DNA from: an uncultured delta proteobacterium
GTDB taxonomy: Bacteria; Myxococcota_A; UBA9160; JAFDET01
DNA length: 64,000 nt
Reading direction: 5' to 3'
Assembly: GCA_947259215.1 (NCBI GenBank)
Contig: CAMYLJ010000009.1
Coordinates: forward strand, 24,471 to 88,470
Shown here: positions 33,754 through 43,290 of the stretch, piece by piece
How the letters are laid out: each line of letters begins with the position of its first letter
Position numbering within the stretch: position 1 is the stretch's first letter
The notes under the pieces: model-generated
Database searches by the model: none
The model's input: the letters and a program-made list of their open reading frames with translations, nothing else
What the model was told of the DNA's origin: nothing
Position numbers and translations under genes: made by a program

Positions 33754-36700
33754 GTGAATCCGGCGCTCGAGCGCCATCGCGAGCAGTTCGAGGGGGATCC
33801 GACCCGGACCAGCTCTTTCGAAGCCCTCGAGGAGCACTACTTCATCGAGGGGGCCTGGCCCGATCTGGTAGGCCTGTACCGGCGTCGGCTGGAGGCGGCG
33901 GACGTCCAGAAGAAGGCCAACCTGCGCTGCCGGCTGCTCTTTCGCCTGGGCCAGGTCCTGGACGAGCGCTGCCAGGACACCGAGGCGGCGCTCCCCTGCT
34001 ACGAGGAGGCGGCCCGGCTGGCCCCGGACTTCCAGCCCGCCCTCCAGCGCCTGCGCCAGATCTACGCGGCTCGCGAGCAGTGGGAGCTGGCCCTCCAGGT
34101 GGGCGAGCTCGAGGCCGCGACCCCGATGCGACCCCCCGACCGGGCGCGCTTCCAGAGCGAGCTCGGAGAGATCTGGCTCGATCGCCTGGGCGACGCCGAG
34201 CAGGCCCTCGACCTCTTCAAGCGCGCCCTGGCCGCCGACGCCCGCTCCTCCGAGGCCCTCCGGGGCGGCGCGAGGGCCCTCCAGAGCCTGGGCCGCGGCT
34301 CGGAGGCCGTGCCCTTCTGGGAGCGCCTGATCGCCCAGAGCGAGGGCCCCGAGCGCAGGGAGGCCCGACTCGGCCTGGCGACCCTCTTCGAGTGCGAGCT
34401 GGGCGACGCCGGCCGGGCCCTGGACGTCTACGCCCAGGCTCTGGCCCACGACCCGGAGGACGGGAACGTCCTCGAGTCGATGCTCGGCACCGCCGTCGCC
34501 GCCGGCCGCTGGGAGCTGGTGGGCGATCTCTCGGAGCGCCGCTTCGACCTGGCGGTCGGGGCCCAGCGCCGGGTGGCGATCGCCCTCGAGACCGCCGAGA
34601 TCCTGCTCAGCCGCAACGACACGGCCTGGGCCCGAGCCTGGCTCGAACGGGCCGGCGAGCTGGCACCCGAGGACCCGGAGGTCGCGCTCGCCCTGGCAGA
34701 CGCCTGCAGTCGCCTGAACGACGAAGACGCCCGCGCGGCGCACCTGGAGCGCGCGTTTCGGCTGGCTCCCGAGCGCGTGCCCGGCGACGTGCTGGCCGAG
34801 CTCGGTGCACGCCGCGCGGAGGCCGGCGACCAGCAGCACGCGATCGCGCTCTTGCGAGGCGCCCTCGACGCGTCGCCGGGAGACGCGGAGGTGCTCGACG
34901 CGCTGGTCGCGGCCCACGAGCAGGCGGGTCGCCACGACGAGCTCGTCGATCTGCTGGAGAGCCGCGCTGCCCTGGCCGGCGGGGACGCCGCCGCTCGCGG
35001 GGCGGCACTGGTGCAGCTCGGCGCCCTGCACGAGCGCCACCTCGACGACGCAGACGCCGCCCTCGATGCCTACCGTCGCGCCCTCGAGACCCACGCGGGC
35101 GCGGCGGGTGCGGGAGTCGCCCTGGACCGGCTGCTGCGAAAGCGCGAAGCCTGGACGGAGCTCGGCGACGTCCTCGAGCAAGCCGGCGAGGCCGCGCCGA
35201 CGAGCGAGCGCCCCGCGCTGCTCTGCTCCCTCGGCGAGCTCTACCTCGGGCCGCTGCGCGAGTCGCGCGCGGACGCGGCCGGGCGGGCGCGCATCGCCTT
35301 CGAGCGCGCCCTCGACTGCGACGGCGAATACGGCCGGGCCCTGAAGGGCCTGGAGCGGGTGGCGGCAGAGACCGGCGACGAGGAGGCGCTGCTCGCGGCC
35401 CTCGTGCGCGAGGCCGAGGTCACTGCCGACCCGACCCGAAAGCTCGAGCTGCTGTGGCAGCTCACGCGCCGCCACGAGGCGCGCGAGGACGCGGAAGGTG
35501 CCGTGCGCTGGGCGGAGCGCCTGGTCCAGGAGCTGCCGGACGACGTCGAGGCGCTCGAGCACTGCGGCGCGCTCCACGCCCGGCTCGGCCACGACGCGGA
35601 GCTGGTGAGGATCCTCGAACGCCTGGCGAGCGTGGCGCCGGCGACCGGGCGCGCGGCCGCGCAGCGCCGACTGGCGGACGTGCACGCGCGGGCCGAGCGA
35701 CCCGAGAGCGCCATCGACGCCTGGCTGGCGGCCCTCGAAGCCGATCCGGACGACCTCGAATCCTTGCAGGCCCTGGTGCAGCCGCTCGCACAAGCGGGCC
35801 GCGGGCGCGATCTGGCGCGCGTCTACCGGAGCCTGGGCGAGCGCCTGACGGGAGCGGAGCGCGCCGACGTGCTCTGGCGGCTCGCCGGCCTCCTGGCCGA
35901 CGACCTGGAAGACCCGGACGCCGCCGTCGTGGCGTTGTGGCGGCTGGTCGAGGATCCGGACGCCCCGCCCGAGGTCGACGATCGCCTGGAGGCCCTGCTC
36001 GAGCGCACGGGTCGCTTCGAAGAGCTGGCGCAACGTCTGGGCGAGCGCCGCCACACCCTGGAGGACGCCGAGCCCGAGGCCGTGGAGCTCGACCTGCGGC
36101 GGGCCGAGGTGCTGGGCTCCCGCTTGCAGCAGGTGCAGGCGGCGGCGCCCCTCTATCGCAGCGTCTACGAGCGGCTCGACGCCATCGGGCCCGGTGCGGA
36201 CGCACGCCGCAGCGAGATCCTCGACGGACTGGAGCGCTGCGCACGCGCCGGGGGCGCGGACGAGGACCTGGTCTGGGTGCTCGCCCGCCGCGCCGAGGCC
36301 AGCGACGACCCCGCGACCCGCAGCGAGCTGCTCTTCGAGCGCGCGGTCCGCATCGAGGAGGCCCTCGAGCAGCTCGACGCAGCGAGCGACGCCTACGCGG
36401 AGCTGGTGGACAGCGGCGGACCGCGGACCGCGGAGGCGCGCGAGCGCCTGATTCACCTGCTGGAGCGCCGTAGCGACTGGGCCGGGCTGCGAACGAGGCT
36501 GGAGGAAGCCGCCCGCGACGCCGTCGCCGAGCAGGCCTGCGGCCTGCACGAGCGCCTTGCGCAGCTCTGCCTCGAGCGGCTCGACGATCGGGACGGCGCG
36601 ATCGCACACCTGGAGCAGGCCGCCGAGCTGGCGCCCGAGCAGCCCCACACCTGGGCGCGCCTGGCGGACCTCTACCGCGAGGCCGAGCGGCCCGCCGAAG

Positions 36701-39700
36701 CGCTCTCGGCCATCGAACGCGAGCTCGCCACCGGCCCCGAGCCGGAGCGCGAGCGCACGCTCCGCGCCTACGCCGCGGTGCTCTGCCGCGACGCGCTCGA
36801 CGACGGCGACGCGGCGCGCAGCCACTTCGAGCGCGTCCTCGAGCTCGACCCCGGCCAGGCCGACGCCGTGACCTACCTGGCGGAGTGCTACCAGGACGAG
36901 GGCAGCACGCCCGAGCTGGTGGCGCTGCTGGCGGGGCGTGTGGAGCGGCTGGAGGCCTCGCCCGAACGGGTGGACCACGATCGCGCCGTGTCGCTGCGCG
37001 TGCGGCTGGCCGAACTCGAGGAGAGCGAAGGCGCCAGCGTCGAGCGCGCGATCGCGCTGCTGGAGCCCGCGGTGGCGGACGGCGCCCGAAGCGTCGCCGC
37101 GGCCGAGCCTGCCGCCGAGGCGCTCGCCAGGCGCTACCAGAGCGCGGATCGGTGGCCGGAGCTGGCCGCGCTGGCGCGCCGACGAGCCGGCGAGTGCCGC
37201 GATGTCGCCGCCCGCGCGGACTGGAACCTGCGCCTGGGCGGCGCGCAGCGCGAGCTGGGCGAGCACGCCTCCGCCGTGGCGGCCTTCCGTGAGGTCGTCG
37301 GCGCACGACCGGGAGACCCCGAGGCGGAGGCCGCCCTGCGCGATCTGCATCGCGCCATGAACGAGCCCGAGCCCCTGGCGCGCCTGCTCGAGGCCCAGCT
37401 GGCCGAGCTCGGGGGACCGGACGAGGTACCCGTACGCCTCGAGCTGGCGGAGATCCTGGCCGAGCGACTCGAGCGTCCCGCCGAAGCGCTCGTGCACCTG
37501 CGCCGGGTGCTCGAGATCGCACCCGACCACGCCGAGGCCCGGGCCCAGGCCCTCGGCCTGGCCGAGCGGCTGGGAGCCCCGGACGTGCTGATCGAGGTGC
37601 TCGACCGGGCGCTCGAGCGCGAGCGGGTCGCGGGCGAACGGGCGGACCTCCTGGCCCGACGCGGCGGGGTGCTGGCCGGTCCGCTCGGCCGGCTGCCCGA
37701 GGCGATCGCCTCGTTCCGCGAGGCGGTGGCATTGCGCCCGGACCACGCGCCCACCCGCCGGGCCCTGCGCGATTGCCTCGAGCAGGCGCAGGACTGGTCG
37801 GCGGTCCTGGACGAGATCCAGGGCGCGGTGCGCATCGCCTCGGGTCCGGAGCGCCTCGCCCTGATCGAGGAAGGCGCGCGCCTCGCCGCCGACCAGCTGT
37901 CGGGGGATGCGTCCCTCCCCTGGCTCGAGCGGCTGCGAAGCGTGCGCCCGGACGACCCGGACGTGCTCGAGCGCATCGCCGACGTCCACCGGCGCGCCGG
38001 TCGCCCCGAACCGCTTCTGCGCGCGCTGGAGGCCGAGGTCGCCCTGCGCCAGGACGCCGGACGCCGGCGCGCCCTGCACCTGGAGCGCGCCAAGATCCTC
38101 GAGGAGGACCTGGACTCGGCAGCCCGGGCCGTGTCCGCCCTGGAGGCGGCGCACCGGGAGCACCCGGACGATCCCGATATCCTGGCCGCCCTGGACCGCC
38201 TGTACGCTGCCGCCGCCCGACCGCGGGCGCGCGCCGAGGTGCTGGAGCGACGCATCGCGGTGGCGGCGCCGGAAGCGCGCGCCGTGCTCCACCGGGAGGT
38301 CGGCGAGCTCTACCTCGAAGCCCTGGGCGACCCGGCTTCCGCGGCCGACCACTTCGGGCGCGCCCTCGACGGCGGCGCGGGGCCGCGCATCGCACTGCTT
38401 CAATCCCGCGGCCGCGCGCTGCGCGCCTCGGGGCGCGCCGCTGCCTGGACCGAGGTGGCGGAGGCCGAGCTGGCTGCACTGGATCCGGGGGACGGCGTCT
38501 TCGACGAGCGCCGCCGAGCCCTCCACCGCGAGCTCGCCTTCGTCTACGCCAACGAGCTGGGTGACCCCGACCTCGCCGCTGCCCACCTCCGCTCCCTGGT
38601 GGACGCCCGCGAGCCGTCCGAAGACGACGAGCTCGCCCAGGGCGAGCGCGAGGCGGCCGAGTCCGCGCTCCTGGCCCGGCTGCGCGCCGACGGCGCCCAC
38701 GCGGAGCTCGGGGCACGCCTGGCCCGCTGGGTCGAGCGTCACCCGAACGACGCGCCGGCCCGGCTCGAGCTGGCGCGCCTCTACGAGGAGCAGCTCCACG
38801 AGCCCGCGTCGGCCAGCGAGCAGTACGCGGCAGCCTTCGAGAGCGACGGCCGCTGCCTCGACGCGCTGCGCGGGCTGCGCCGGGTCGAAGCGCGCCGCGG
38901 GCGCTGGGAGGCCGTGGCCGACGCCCTGGAGCGGGAGCTCGAGGTCCGCCCCGACGCGACCGCCCACGAACGGGCCGGCCTGCTGCGCGCGCTCGGCGAA
39001 GTGTGCTGGCGCCGGCTGCAATCCACCACCCGCGCCAGCCGCGCCTACGCGGGCGCCCTGGAGGCGGTGCCCGACGACCGCGGCTCGCTGCGCGCCCTGC
39101 AGGCACTCTTCGAAGCCATGGAGGACTGGCGCGGCGCGGCGGACTTCTACGCCAGCGAACTCGACCTGCTGGCGAACGACGAGGACGCGCGGCGGTGCGA
39201 AGTGCAGCTGCGGATCGCTGAACTGGCGAGCGATCGCATCGGCGATCTCGGCCGGGCCGTGCTGGCCCTGCGGGCCGCGGACGCCATCGAGCCCCTGGAG
39301 CCGGCGCGGCGCCGGGAGCTGGCCGAGCTCCACCGCCGCGAGGGCCAGCTGCCCGAGTTCGCCGAGGTGATGCAGGCCTGGTGCAGCGACCCGGAGGCGC
39401 CGGTCACGAGCCGAGACCAGCTGGAGCTGGTGGAAGCCCTCGAAAGCCTCGGGCGGCTCGACGAGGCCCTGGCCCGCGCCGAAGAGGCGACCCGCCGCGA
39501 CCTGGGCGAGTCCGCCCTGTGGCTGGCGGTGGCGCGCCTGCGCGGGGAGCTCGGCGATGCCGCGGGGGCGGCCGAAGCCCTGGTGCGGGCGGCGGCCTGC
39601 AGCCCCGACGGCCCCGCGGCCGAGCAGCTGCTGCGGGCGGCCGAGCTGCAGGAGAACACGCATCCGGAGTCGGCACTCGGGCAGCTGCACGCCGCGGTCG

Positions 39701-41664
39701 AGCGCGACCCGGGCGCCGCCGAGGCCCACGCCGCTCTGGCGCGGTTGGCCGAGACCACCGGCCGGCTGGAAGAGGCCCAGATCGCCGCCGGGCGCGCGCT
39801 CGACCTGGCCAGCTCGCGACCCCGGTTCCCGCGGGCCCTGCAGCTGGCCACGGCCCTGGTGGGAGCGCGGGCCGCCCGTGCGCGAGACGAGCTCGAGGCG
39901 GCGGCCCGCTTCGCGGCGGCGGGGCGCGCGCTCGACGCCGACGCCCCGGAAGTGCTGGCGGTCGAGGGCGAGGTGCTGTTCGCCATGGGCGAGCTGGCCG
40001 GCGCACGGCGCGCCCTGGAAGCACGGCTCGAAGCCGGACCCGAGAGCTACCCCGGCCGGGCCGGGCACCTGGAGCTCCTGGGACGCACGCTCGAGGCTGC
40101 GGGTGAGGACCGAGCCGCCCTGGTGCGCTTCGAGGCGGCCCTCGCCGAGGACGAGAACTTCGACGACGCGCGCGCCGGCATCGTGCGACTCCACGAGCGC
40201 GCGGGTCGGCTCGACGAAGCGCTCGAAGCGCGGCTGGCCTGGGCGCAGCGCGGCGACGCCAGCGTGAGCGCCGATCAGCTCGCGCGCGCAGCCGAGCTGG
40301 AGCTGGCCCGGAGCGGCGGCGACCAGGCGGCCGAGCAGCACCTGCGCGCGGCCCTCGACATCGACCCCACCCATCCCCAGGCGAGCCTGCTCCTCACCAC
40401 GCGCCTGGCCGAGGCCCAGCGGATCGACGAGGCCCTGGAGCTCACCCGCGGCGCCCTCGAGCGCGCCCAGGATCCGGACGTGCGCTCGCGACTCGCCGTG
40501 CTCCAGGCGCGGATGCTCGAGCAACGCGGCGACCGGCGAGGAGCGGCCGACGCCTACGCGGCAGCCTCCGAGGCCGACCCGAGCGGCGCGACCGCAGCCC
40601 TGGCTCGAGCGCGGATCCTGCGCGCCCTCGGCGAGTGGGACGTCGCGGCCGACGGGCTGCGGGCCTTCGCCGAGCGGCATCCGGGAGACGACCCCGCGGC
40701 GCTGGCCGAGGTGCACTTCCAACGCGGACGCGTGCTGGCCGGTCCGCTCGAGCGACTCGAGGAGGCGCTCGACGCCTATCGCCTGGCGCTGGACGCCAAC
40801 CCCCGGTACCGCGCTGCCCGCGACGCGCTGGCCGCCCTGCTGATCCACCGGCCCGAATGCTGGGACGAAGCCCTGGTGCGCCATCGCGAGCTGCTGGAGC
40901 TCGAGCCCGCCGACGTGCCCTTCCTGCGCGGGGTGCTGCGCATCGCCGAGGGGCGTGACGACGCGGCGGGCGCCGCGCGGGGCCGCGCAATCCTGGCGGC
41001 GCTCGGGGCCGCGACGCCCGAAGAGGCCCGGAGCGGTAACGGGCTGGACTTGCGGGTGGGAGAACCCGCCAGCCTCGAGAATCCCGTCTGGGAGTGCACG
41101 CGGCGTGCGATCACGACCGCCGCCGACGAGATCGCCCGCGCCCTCGACGCCCCCTCGCAGGTGCCCGCGCCCGGCTCCGCCGAGGCGGACCCGCGCGCGG
41201 CCTTCCGCAGTGCCGCACTGGCGGCGGAGGGAGAGCTGGCGGCGGCCGCTCTGGTGCCCCTCGACGACGGAGAGCTGGCCGAGGTGGTGCGGATCACGGT
41301 CGGCCTGGCCGTGGACGCGGACCACGTCCACGGCGATGGACATCGCGTGAACGCGCTTTCGCGGGAGCTCGGCCGGCGGGTCCGGCGGCGCGTGAAGCGC
41401 GAGCTCGGGGAGGTCGCGCCGGCGGAGATCGCCGAGATCGACTTCGCCGCCTGGCGGCGCGAGCTCCGGGGCCTGGCCCACGCGCGGGCGCTCGACAGCA
41501 TCGGGGGAGACCTGCGGGCGGCGCTCCTGGCGCTGCTCCAGATGGGCGAGGCCGCCGAGCGCGAGCCCGCACCCGAGGCCGACCTGTCGGCGCTGGTGGC
41601 CTCGGAGCCGGTGGCGGCCGCGCTGCTGCGCCGGGTGGTGCGGGCCTGGCTGGACAGCCTCTGA
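33754..41664 (+). CDS. Giant tetratricopeptide-repeat protein (2636 residues)
   Basis: One uninterrupted frame of 7.9 kb, about 12% of the window. GTG start with a strong GGGAGGAGG site 4 bases upstream. Almost the whole protein is helical TPR/SEL-like repeats, with recurring units of the kind [EQ]LG-x-[IL]-x8-A-x7-A-L-x-x-D/P-x2, rich in Ala, Glu, Leu, Arg. There is no signal peptide or membrane segment. The last about 200 residues are different: non-repetitive, acidic, with WECTRRAITTAADEIARAL and GLAVDADHVHGDGHRVNALSRELGRRVRRRV, a probable separate domain. Very large TPR proteins occur in myxobacteria. Role: probably a cytoplasmic scaffold; partners unknown. It is followed at 8 bases by a PilZ gene. 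Confidence 0.88.
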   Translation: MNPALERHREQFEGDPTRTSSFEALEEHYFIEGAWPDLVGLYRRRLEAADVQKKANLRCRLLFRLGQVLDERCQDTEAALPCYEEAARLAPDFQPALQRLRQIYAAREQWELALQVGELEAATPMRPPDRARFQSELGEIWLDRLGDAEQALDLFKRALAADARSSEALRGGARALQSLGRGSEAVPFWERLIAQSEGPERREARLGLATLFECELGDAGRALDVYAQALAHDPEDGNVLESMLGTAVAAGRWELVGDLSERRFDLAVGAQRRVAIALETAEILLSRNDTAWARAWLERAGELAPEDPEVALALADACSRLNDEDARAAHLERAFRLAPERVPGDVLAELGARRAEAGDQQHAIALLRGALDASPGDAEVLDALVAAHEQAGRHDELVDLLESRAALAGGDAAARGAALVQLGALHERHLDDADAALDAYRRALETHAGAAGAGVALDRLLRKREAWTELGDVLEQAGEAAPTSERPALLCSLGELYLGPLRESRADAAGRARIAFERALDCDGEYGRALKGLERVAAETGDEEALLAALVREAEVTADPTRKLELLWQLTRRHEAREDAEGAVRWAERLVQELPDDVEALEHCGALHARLGHDAELVRILERLASVAPATGRAAAQRRLADVHARAERPESAIDAWLAALEADPDDLESLQALVQPLAQAGRGRDLARVYRSLGERLTGAERADVLWRLAGLLADDLEDPDAAVVALWRLVEDPDAPPEVDDRLEALLERTGRFEELAQRLGERRHTLEDAEPEAVELDLRRAEVLGSRLQQVQAAAPLYRSVYERLDAIGPGADARRSEILDGLERCARAGGADEDLVWVLARRAEASDDPATRSELLFERAVRIEEALEQLDAASDAYAELVDSGGPRTAEARERLIHLLERRSDWAGLRTRLEEAARDAVAEQACGLHERLAQLCLERLDDRDGAIAHLEQAAELAPEQPHTWARLADLYREAERPAEALSAIERELATGPEPERERTLRAYAAVLCRDALDDGDAARSHFERVLELDPGQADAVTYLAECYQDEGSTPELVALLAGRVERLEASPERVDHDRAVSLRVRLAELEESEGASVERAIALLEPAVADGARSVAAAEPAAEALARRYQSADRWPELAALARRRAGECRDVAARADWNLRLGGAQRELGEHASAVAAFREVVGARPGDPEAEAALRDLHRAMNEPEPLARLLEAQLAELGGPDEVPVRLELAEILAERLERPAEALVHLRRVLEIAPDHAEARAQALGLAERLGAPDVLIEVLDRALERERVAGERADLLARRGGVLAGPLGRLPEAIASFREAVALRPDHAPTRRALRDCLEQAQDWSAVLDEIQGAVRIASGPERLALIEEGARLAADQLSGDASLPWLERLRSVRPDDPDVLERIADVHRRAGRPEPLLRALEAEVALRQDAGRRRALHLERAKILEEDLDSAARAVSALEAAHREHPDDPDILAALDRLYAAAARPRARAEVLERRIAVAAPEARAVLHREVGELYLEALGDPASAADHFGRALDGGAGPRIALLQSRGRALRASGRAAAWTEVAEAELAALDPGDGVFDERRRALHRELAFVYANELGDPDLAAAHLRSLVDAREPSEDDELAQGEREAAESALLARLRADGAHAELGARLARWVERHPNDAPARLELARLYEEQLHEPASASEQYAAAFESDGRCLDALRGLRRVEARRGRWEAVADALERELEVRPDATAHERAGLLRALGEVCWRRLQSTTRASRAYAGALEAVPDDRGSLRALQALFEAMEDWRGAADFYASELDLLANDEDARRCEVQLRIAELASDRIGDLGRAVLALRAADAIEPLEPARRRELAELHRREGQLPEFAEVMQAWCSDPEAPVTSRDQLELVEALESLGRLDEALARAEEATRRDLGESALWLAVARLRGELGDAAGAAEALVRAAACSPDGPAAEQLLRAAELQENTHPESALGQLHAAVERDPGAAEAHAALARLAETTGRLEEAQIAAGRALDLASSRPRFPRALQLATALVGARAARARDELEAAARFAAAGRALDADAPEVLAVEGEVLFAMGELAGARRALEARLEAGPESYPGRAGHLELLGRTLEAAGEDRAALVRFEAALAEDENFDDARAGIVRLHERAGRLDEALEARLAWAQRGDASVSADQLARAAELELARSGGDQAAEQHLRAALDIDPTHPQASLLLTTRLAEAQRIDEALELTRGALERAQDPDVRSRLAVLQARMLEQRGDRRGAADAYAAASEADPSGATAALARARILRALGEWDVAADGLRAFAERHPGDDPAALAEVHFQRGRVLAGPLERLEEALDAYRLALDANPRYRAARDALAALLIHRPECWDEALVRHRELLELEPADVPFLRGVLRIAEGRDDAAGAARGRAILAALGAATPEEARSGNGLDLRVGEPASLENPVWECTRRAITTAADEIARALDAPSQVPAPGSAEADPRAAFRSAALAAEGELAAAALVPLDDGELAEVVRITVGLAVDADHVHGDGHRVNALSRELGRRVRRRVKRELGEVAPAEIAEIDFAAWRRELRGLAHARALDSIGGDLRAALLALLQMGEAAEREPAPEADLSALVASEPVAAALLRRVVRAWLDSL

Positions 41665-41671
41665 GGCGCCC

Positions 41672-42031
41672 GTGGCGGACCCGCGCGAGCAACGACGCTT
41701 CCGCCGGCTGACGGTCCGCATCGAGGTGTCCTACCTGGCGCAGCGCGAAGGCCAGGTCACCTCGGCCGTCGCCACCACCCTCGGAGCCGGGGGTCTCTAC
41801 ATCCGCACCGACGACCCGCTCCCGCGCGGCGAGGCGCTGCGGGTGCGCTTCAAGCTGCCGGGGTCGGGCCGCGAGCACGAGCTGGCGGCCCAGGTGGTCT
41901 GGGCGAACGGGGAGGATGCGCCCGTGCCTCCGTCGGGACGCGGGATGGGCGTCGCCTTCCGCGACGCCAAGGCCCAGCAACGGCTGGCGCGCGACCTCGC
42001 CTCCGGCGATCCGGACTCGGAGGGGCGCTAG
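41672..42031 (+). CDS. Small PilZ-domain protein
   Basis: 119 residues, a single PilZ domain. N-terminal R-x-x-x-R is present (QRRFRRLTVRIEVSY), and the second motif reads TLGAGGLYIRT, where the usual D/N-x-S-x-x-G is changed to T-L-G-A-G-G; c-di-GMP binding is therefore uncertain. GTG start 8 bases after the giant TPR gene, so the two are probably co-transcribed and may act together. A strong hairpin follows 30 bases after the stop. Confidence 0.82.
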   Translation: MADPREQRRFRRLTVRIEVSYLAQREGQVTSAVATTLGAGGLYIRTDDPLPRGEALRVRFKLPGSGREHELAAQVVWANGEDAPVPPSGRGMGVAFRDAKAQQRLARDLASGDPDSEGR

Positions 42032-42060
42032 GCCGGCGAGCGACGTTCCGCGGCTAGCTG

Positions 42061-42083
42061 ACGGAGCCCCAAGGGCTCCGTTT
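42061..42083 (+). terminator. Terminator after the TPR-PilZ operon
   Basis: A 9-bp perfect stem (ACGGAGCCC with GGGCTCCGT) with a 3-base loop followed by a short T run (42081-42083). The T tract is short, so termination strength is uncertain. The location between convergent operons supports the call. Confidence 0.6.
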
Positions 42084-42092
42084 GCGGCGCAA

Positions 42093-42109
42093 GCCGACCC
42101 TGGGTCGGC
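42093..42109 (-). terminator. Hairpin after lpxC
   Basis: A 7-bp perfect stem (GCCGACC with GGTCGGC) around a 3-base loop, starting 4 bases beyond the lpxC stop on the minus strand. It has no T tract. Together with the neighbouring stem it forms a double hairpin between convergent genes. Confidence 0.45.
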
Positions 42110-42112
42110 CTG

Positions 42113-43021
42113 CTAGGCGGAGACGGGTGCCGGAGCCCGCAGGCCCGGCTCGCGCAGCCGGCGCGTGTCGCCCTCGATCACGCTCCAGGCGACGGCGCGC
42201 TGTGCCAGCGCGTTCACCAGCTCGTGGTGCAGGGCGTGGCCGCCGCGCTCGACGCTGATCGTACCTTCGAGGGGCATCCCCAGCAGCGCCAGGTCGCCCA
42301 TCAGGTCGAGCACCTTGTGGCGCACGAACTCGTCGGGCCAGCGCAGGCCCTCGGGGTTCATCACGCCGGCCTGGTCGAGCACCACCGTGTTCTCGAGGGA
42401 GCCGCCCCGGGCCAGCCCGGCCCGCCACAGCGCCTCGACCTCGTGCAGGAAGCCGAAGGTGCGGGCACGGCTGACCTCCGCCTCGAAGGTGCCGTTCACG
42501 AGCGCGAGGTCGTGAACGCTCTGGCGCCCGATGGCCCCGTGAGCGAAGTCGACCGTGTAGCTGATGGTGAGGCCACGGGCGGGCTCCACCCGGATGCGCT
42601 TCGCACCGTCGCGCACCTCGATGGGCTCCCGGACCCGCAGGACGCGGCGCGGCGCCTCCTGCTCGAAGATCCCCGCCTGGCGGATCAGATAGACGAAGGA
42701 GGCCGCGCTGCCGTCCATCACCGGGACCTCGGGCCCATTGACCTCGACGCGCAGGTTGTCGATCCCGAGGCCGTAGCAGGCCGCCAGCAGGTGCTCGACG
42801 GTGCAGATGGTGCCCTGGCCCCGACCCACCGTGGTGGCGTAGCGGGTGCTGGCGACGAGCTCCGGCCGGGCCGGGATCTCGATCGGGTAGGCCCCGTCGA
42901 TCCGCTCGAACACGATGCCCGTGCCCGCTCGGGCCGGGTGCAGGCTCAGCTCCACCGGAGCCCCGCTGTGGAGGCCGATTCCGGTGCAGGTGACCTTCTC
43001 GGCGATGGTTCTCTGAAACAC
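42113..43021 (-). CDS. lpxC: UDP-3-O-acyl-N-acetylglucosamine deacetylase LpxC
   Basis: 302 residues. Zn-dependent first committed step of lipid A synthesis, so the organism has a lipopolysaccharide outer membrane. It starts QRTIAEKVTCTGIGLHSG, with the Zn ligand His in TVEHLLAA, then MDGSAASFVY, and the second ligand set H-K-V-L-D in RHKVLDLMGDL. The GTG at 43021 fits the family N-terminus; the frame continues 55 codons further upstream but that stretch is not LpxC-like. The 269 bases to the kinase gene are locally AT-rich (43141-43160) and probably hold the promoter, without clear hexamers. Confidence 0.96.
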   Translation of the reverse strand: MFQRTIAEKVTCTGIGLHSGAPVELSLHPARAGTGIVFERIDGAYPIEIPARPELVASTRYATTVGRGQGTICTVEHLLAACYGLGIDNLRVEVNGPEVPVMDGSAASFVYLIRQAGIFEQEAPRRVLRVREPIEVRDGAKRIRVEPARGLTISYTVDFAHGAIGRQSVHDLALVNGTFEAEVSRARTFGFLHEVEALWRAGLARGGSLENTVVLDQAGVMNPEGLRWPDEFVRHKVLDLMGDLALLGMPLEGTISVERGGHALHHELVNALAQRAVAWSVIEGDTRRLREPGLRAPAPVSA

Positions 43022-43290
43022 CTCGTGACACCCCCCCAGGTCGTCTCTGTTCACGGAATCAATGAAGACCCAATGAATGGCTCCCTTCCCACAGCAAGGA
43101 GCGTGCCCATGAGGAATCCGTAGTAGGGAGAATCCGGGAGCGATTAATTCTTCGTTAAGTCGGGAGGTTGGCGTGACGGACCGCACATTCCGAAATCCCC
43201 GAGGGGAATCGCGCCTCCGGTCCGTAACACTGCGGTTACTTCCGTGATCGAAGCGTCACCCAGTCGTGCCTGCCACCCGGCGGGGGAGAA

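Noticed and set aside
32992..41721. A 2909-codon open frame on the minus strand opposite the giant TPR gene
   Set aside because: It is a shadow: extreme GC bias at codon position 3 of the TPR gene removes stops on the other strand. Its translation has no domain, runs into ntrY, and the TPR frame has the ribosome site and repeats.
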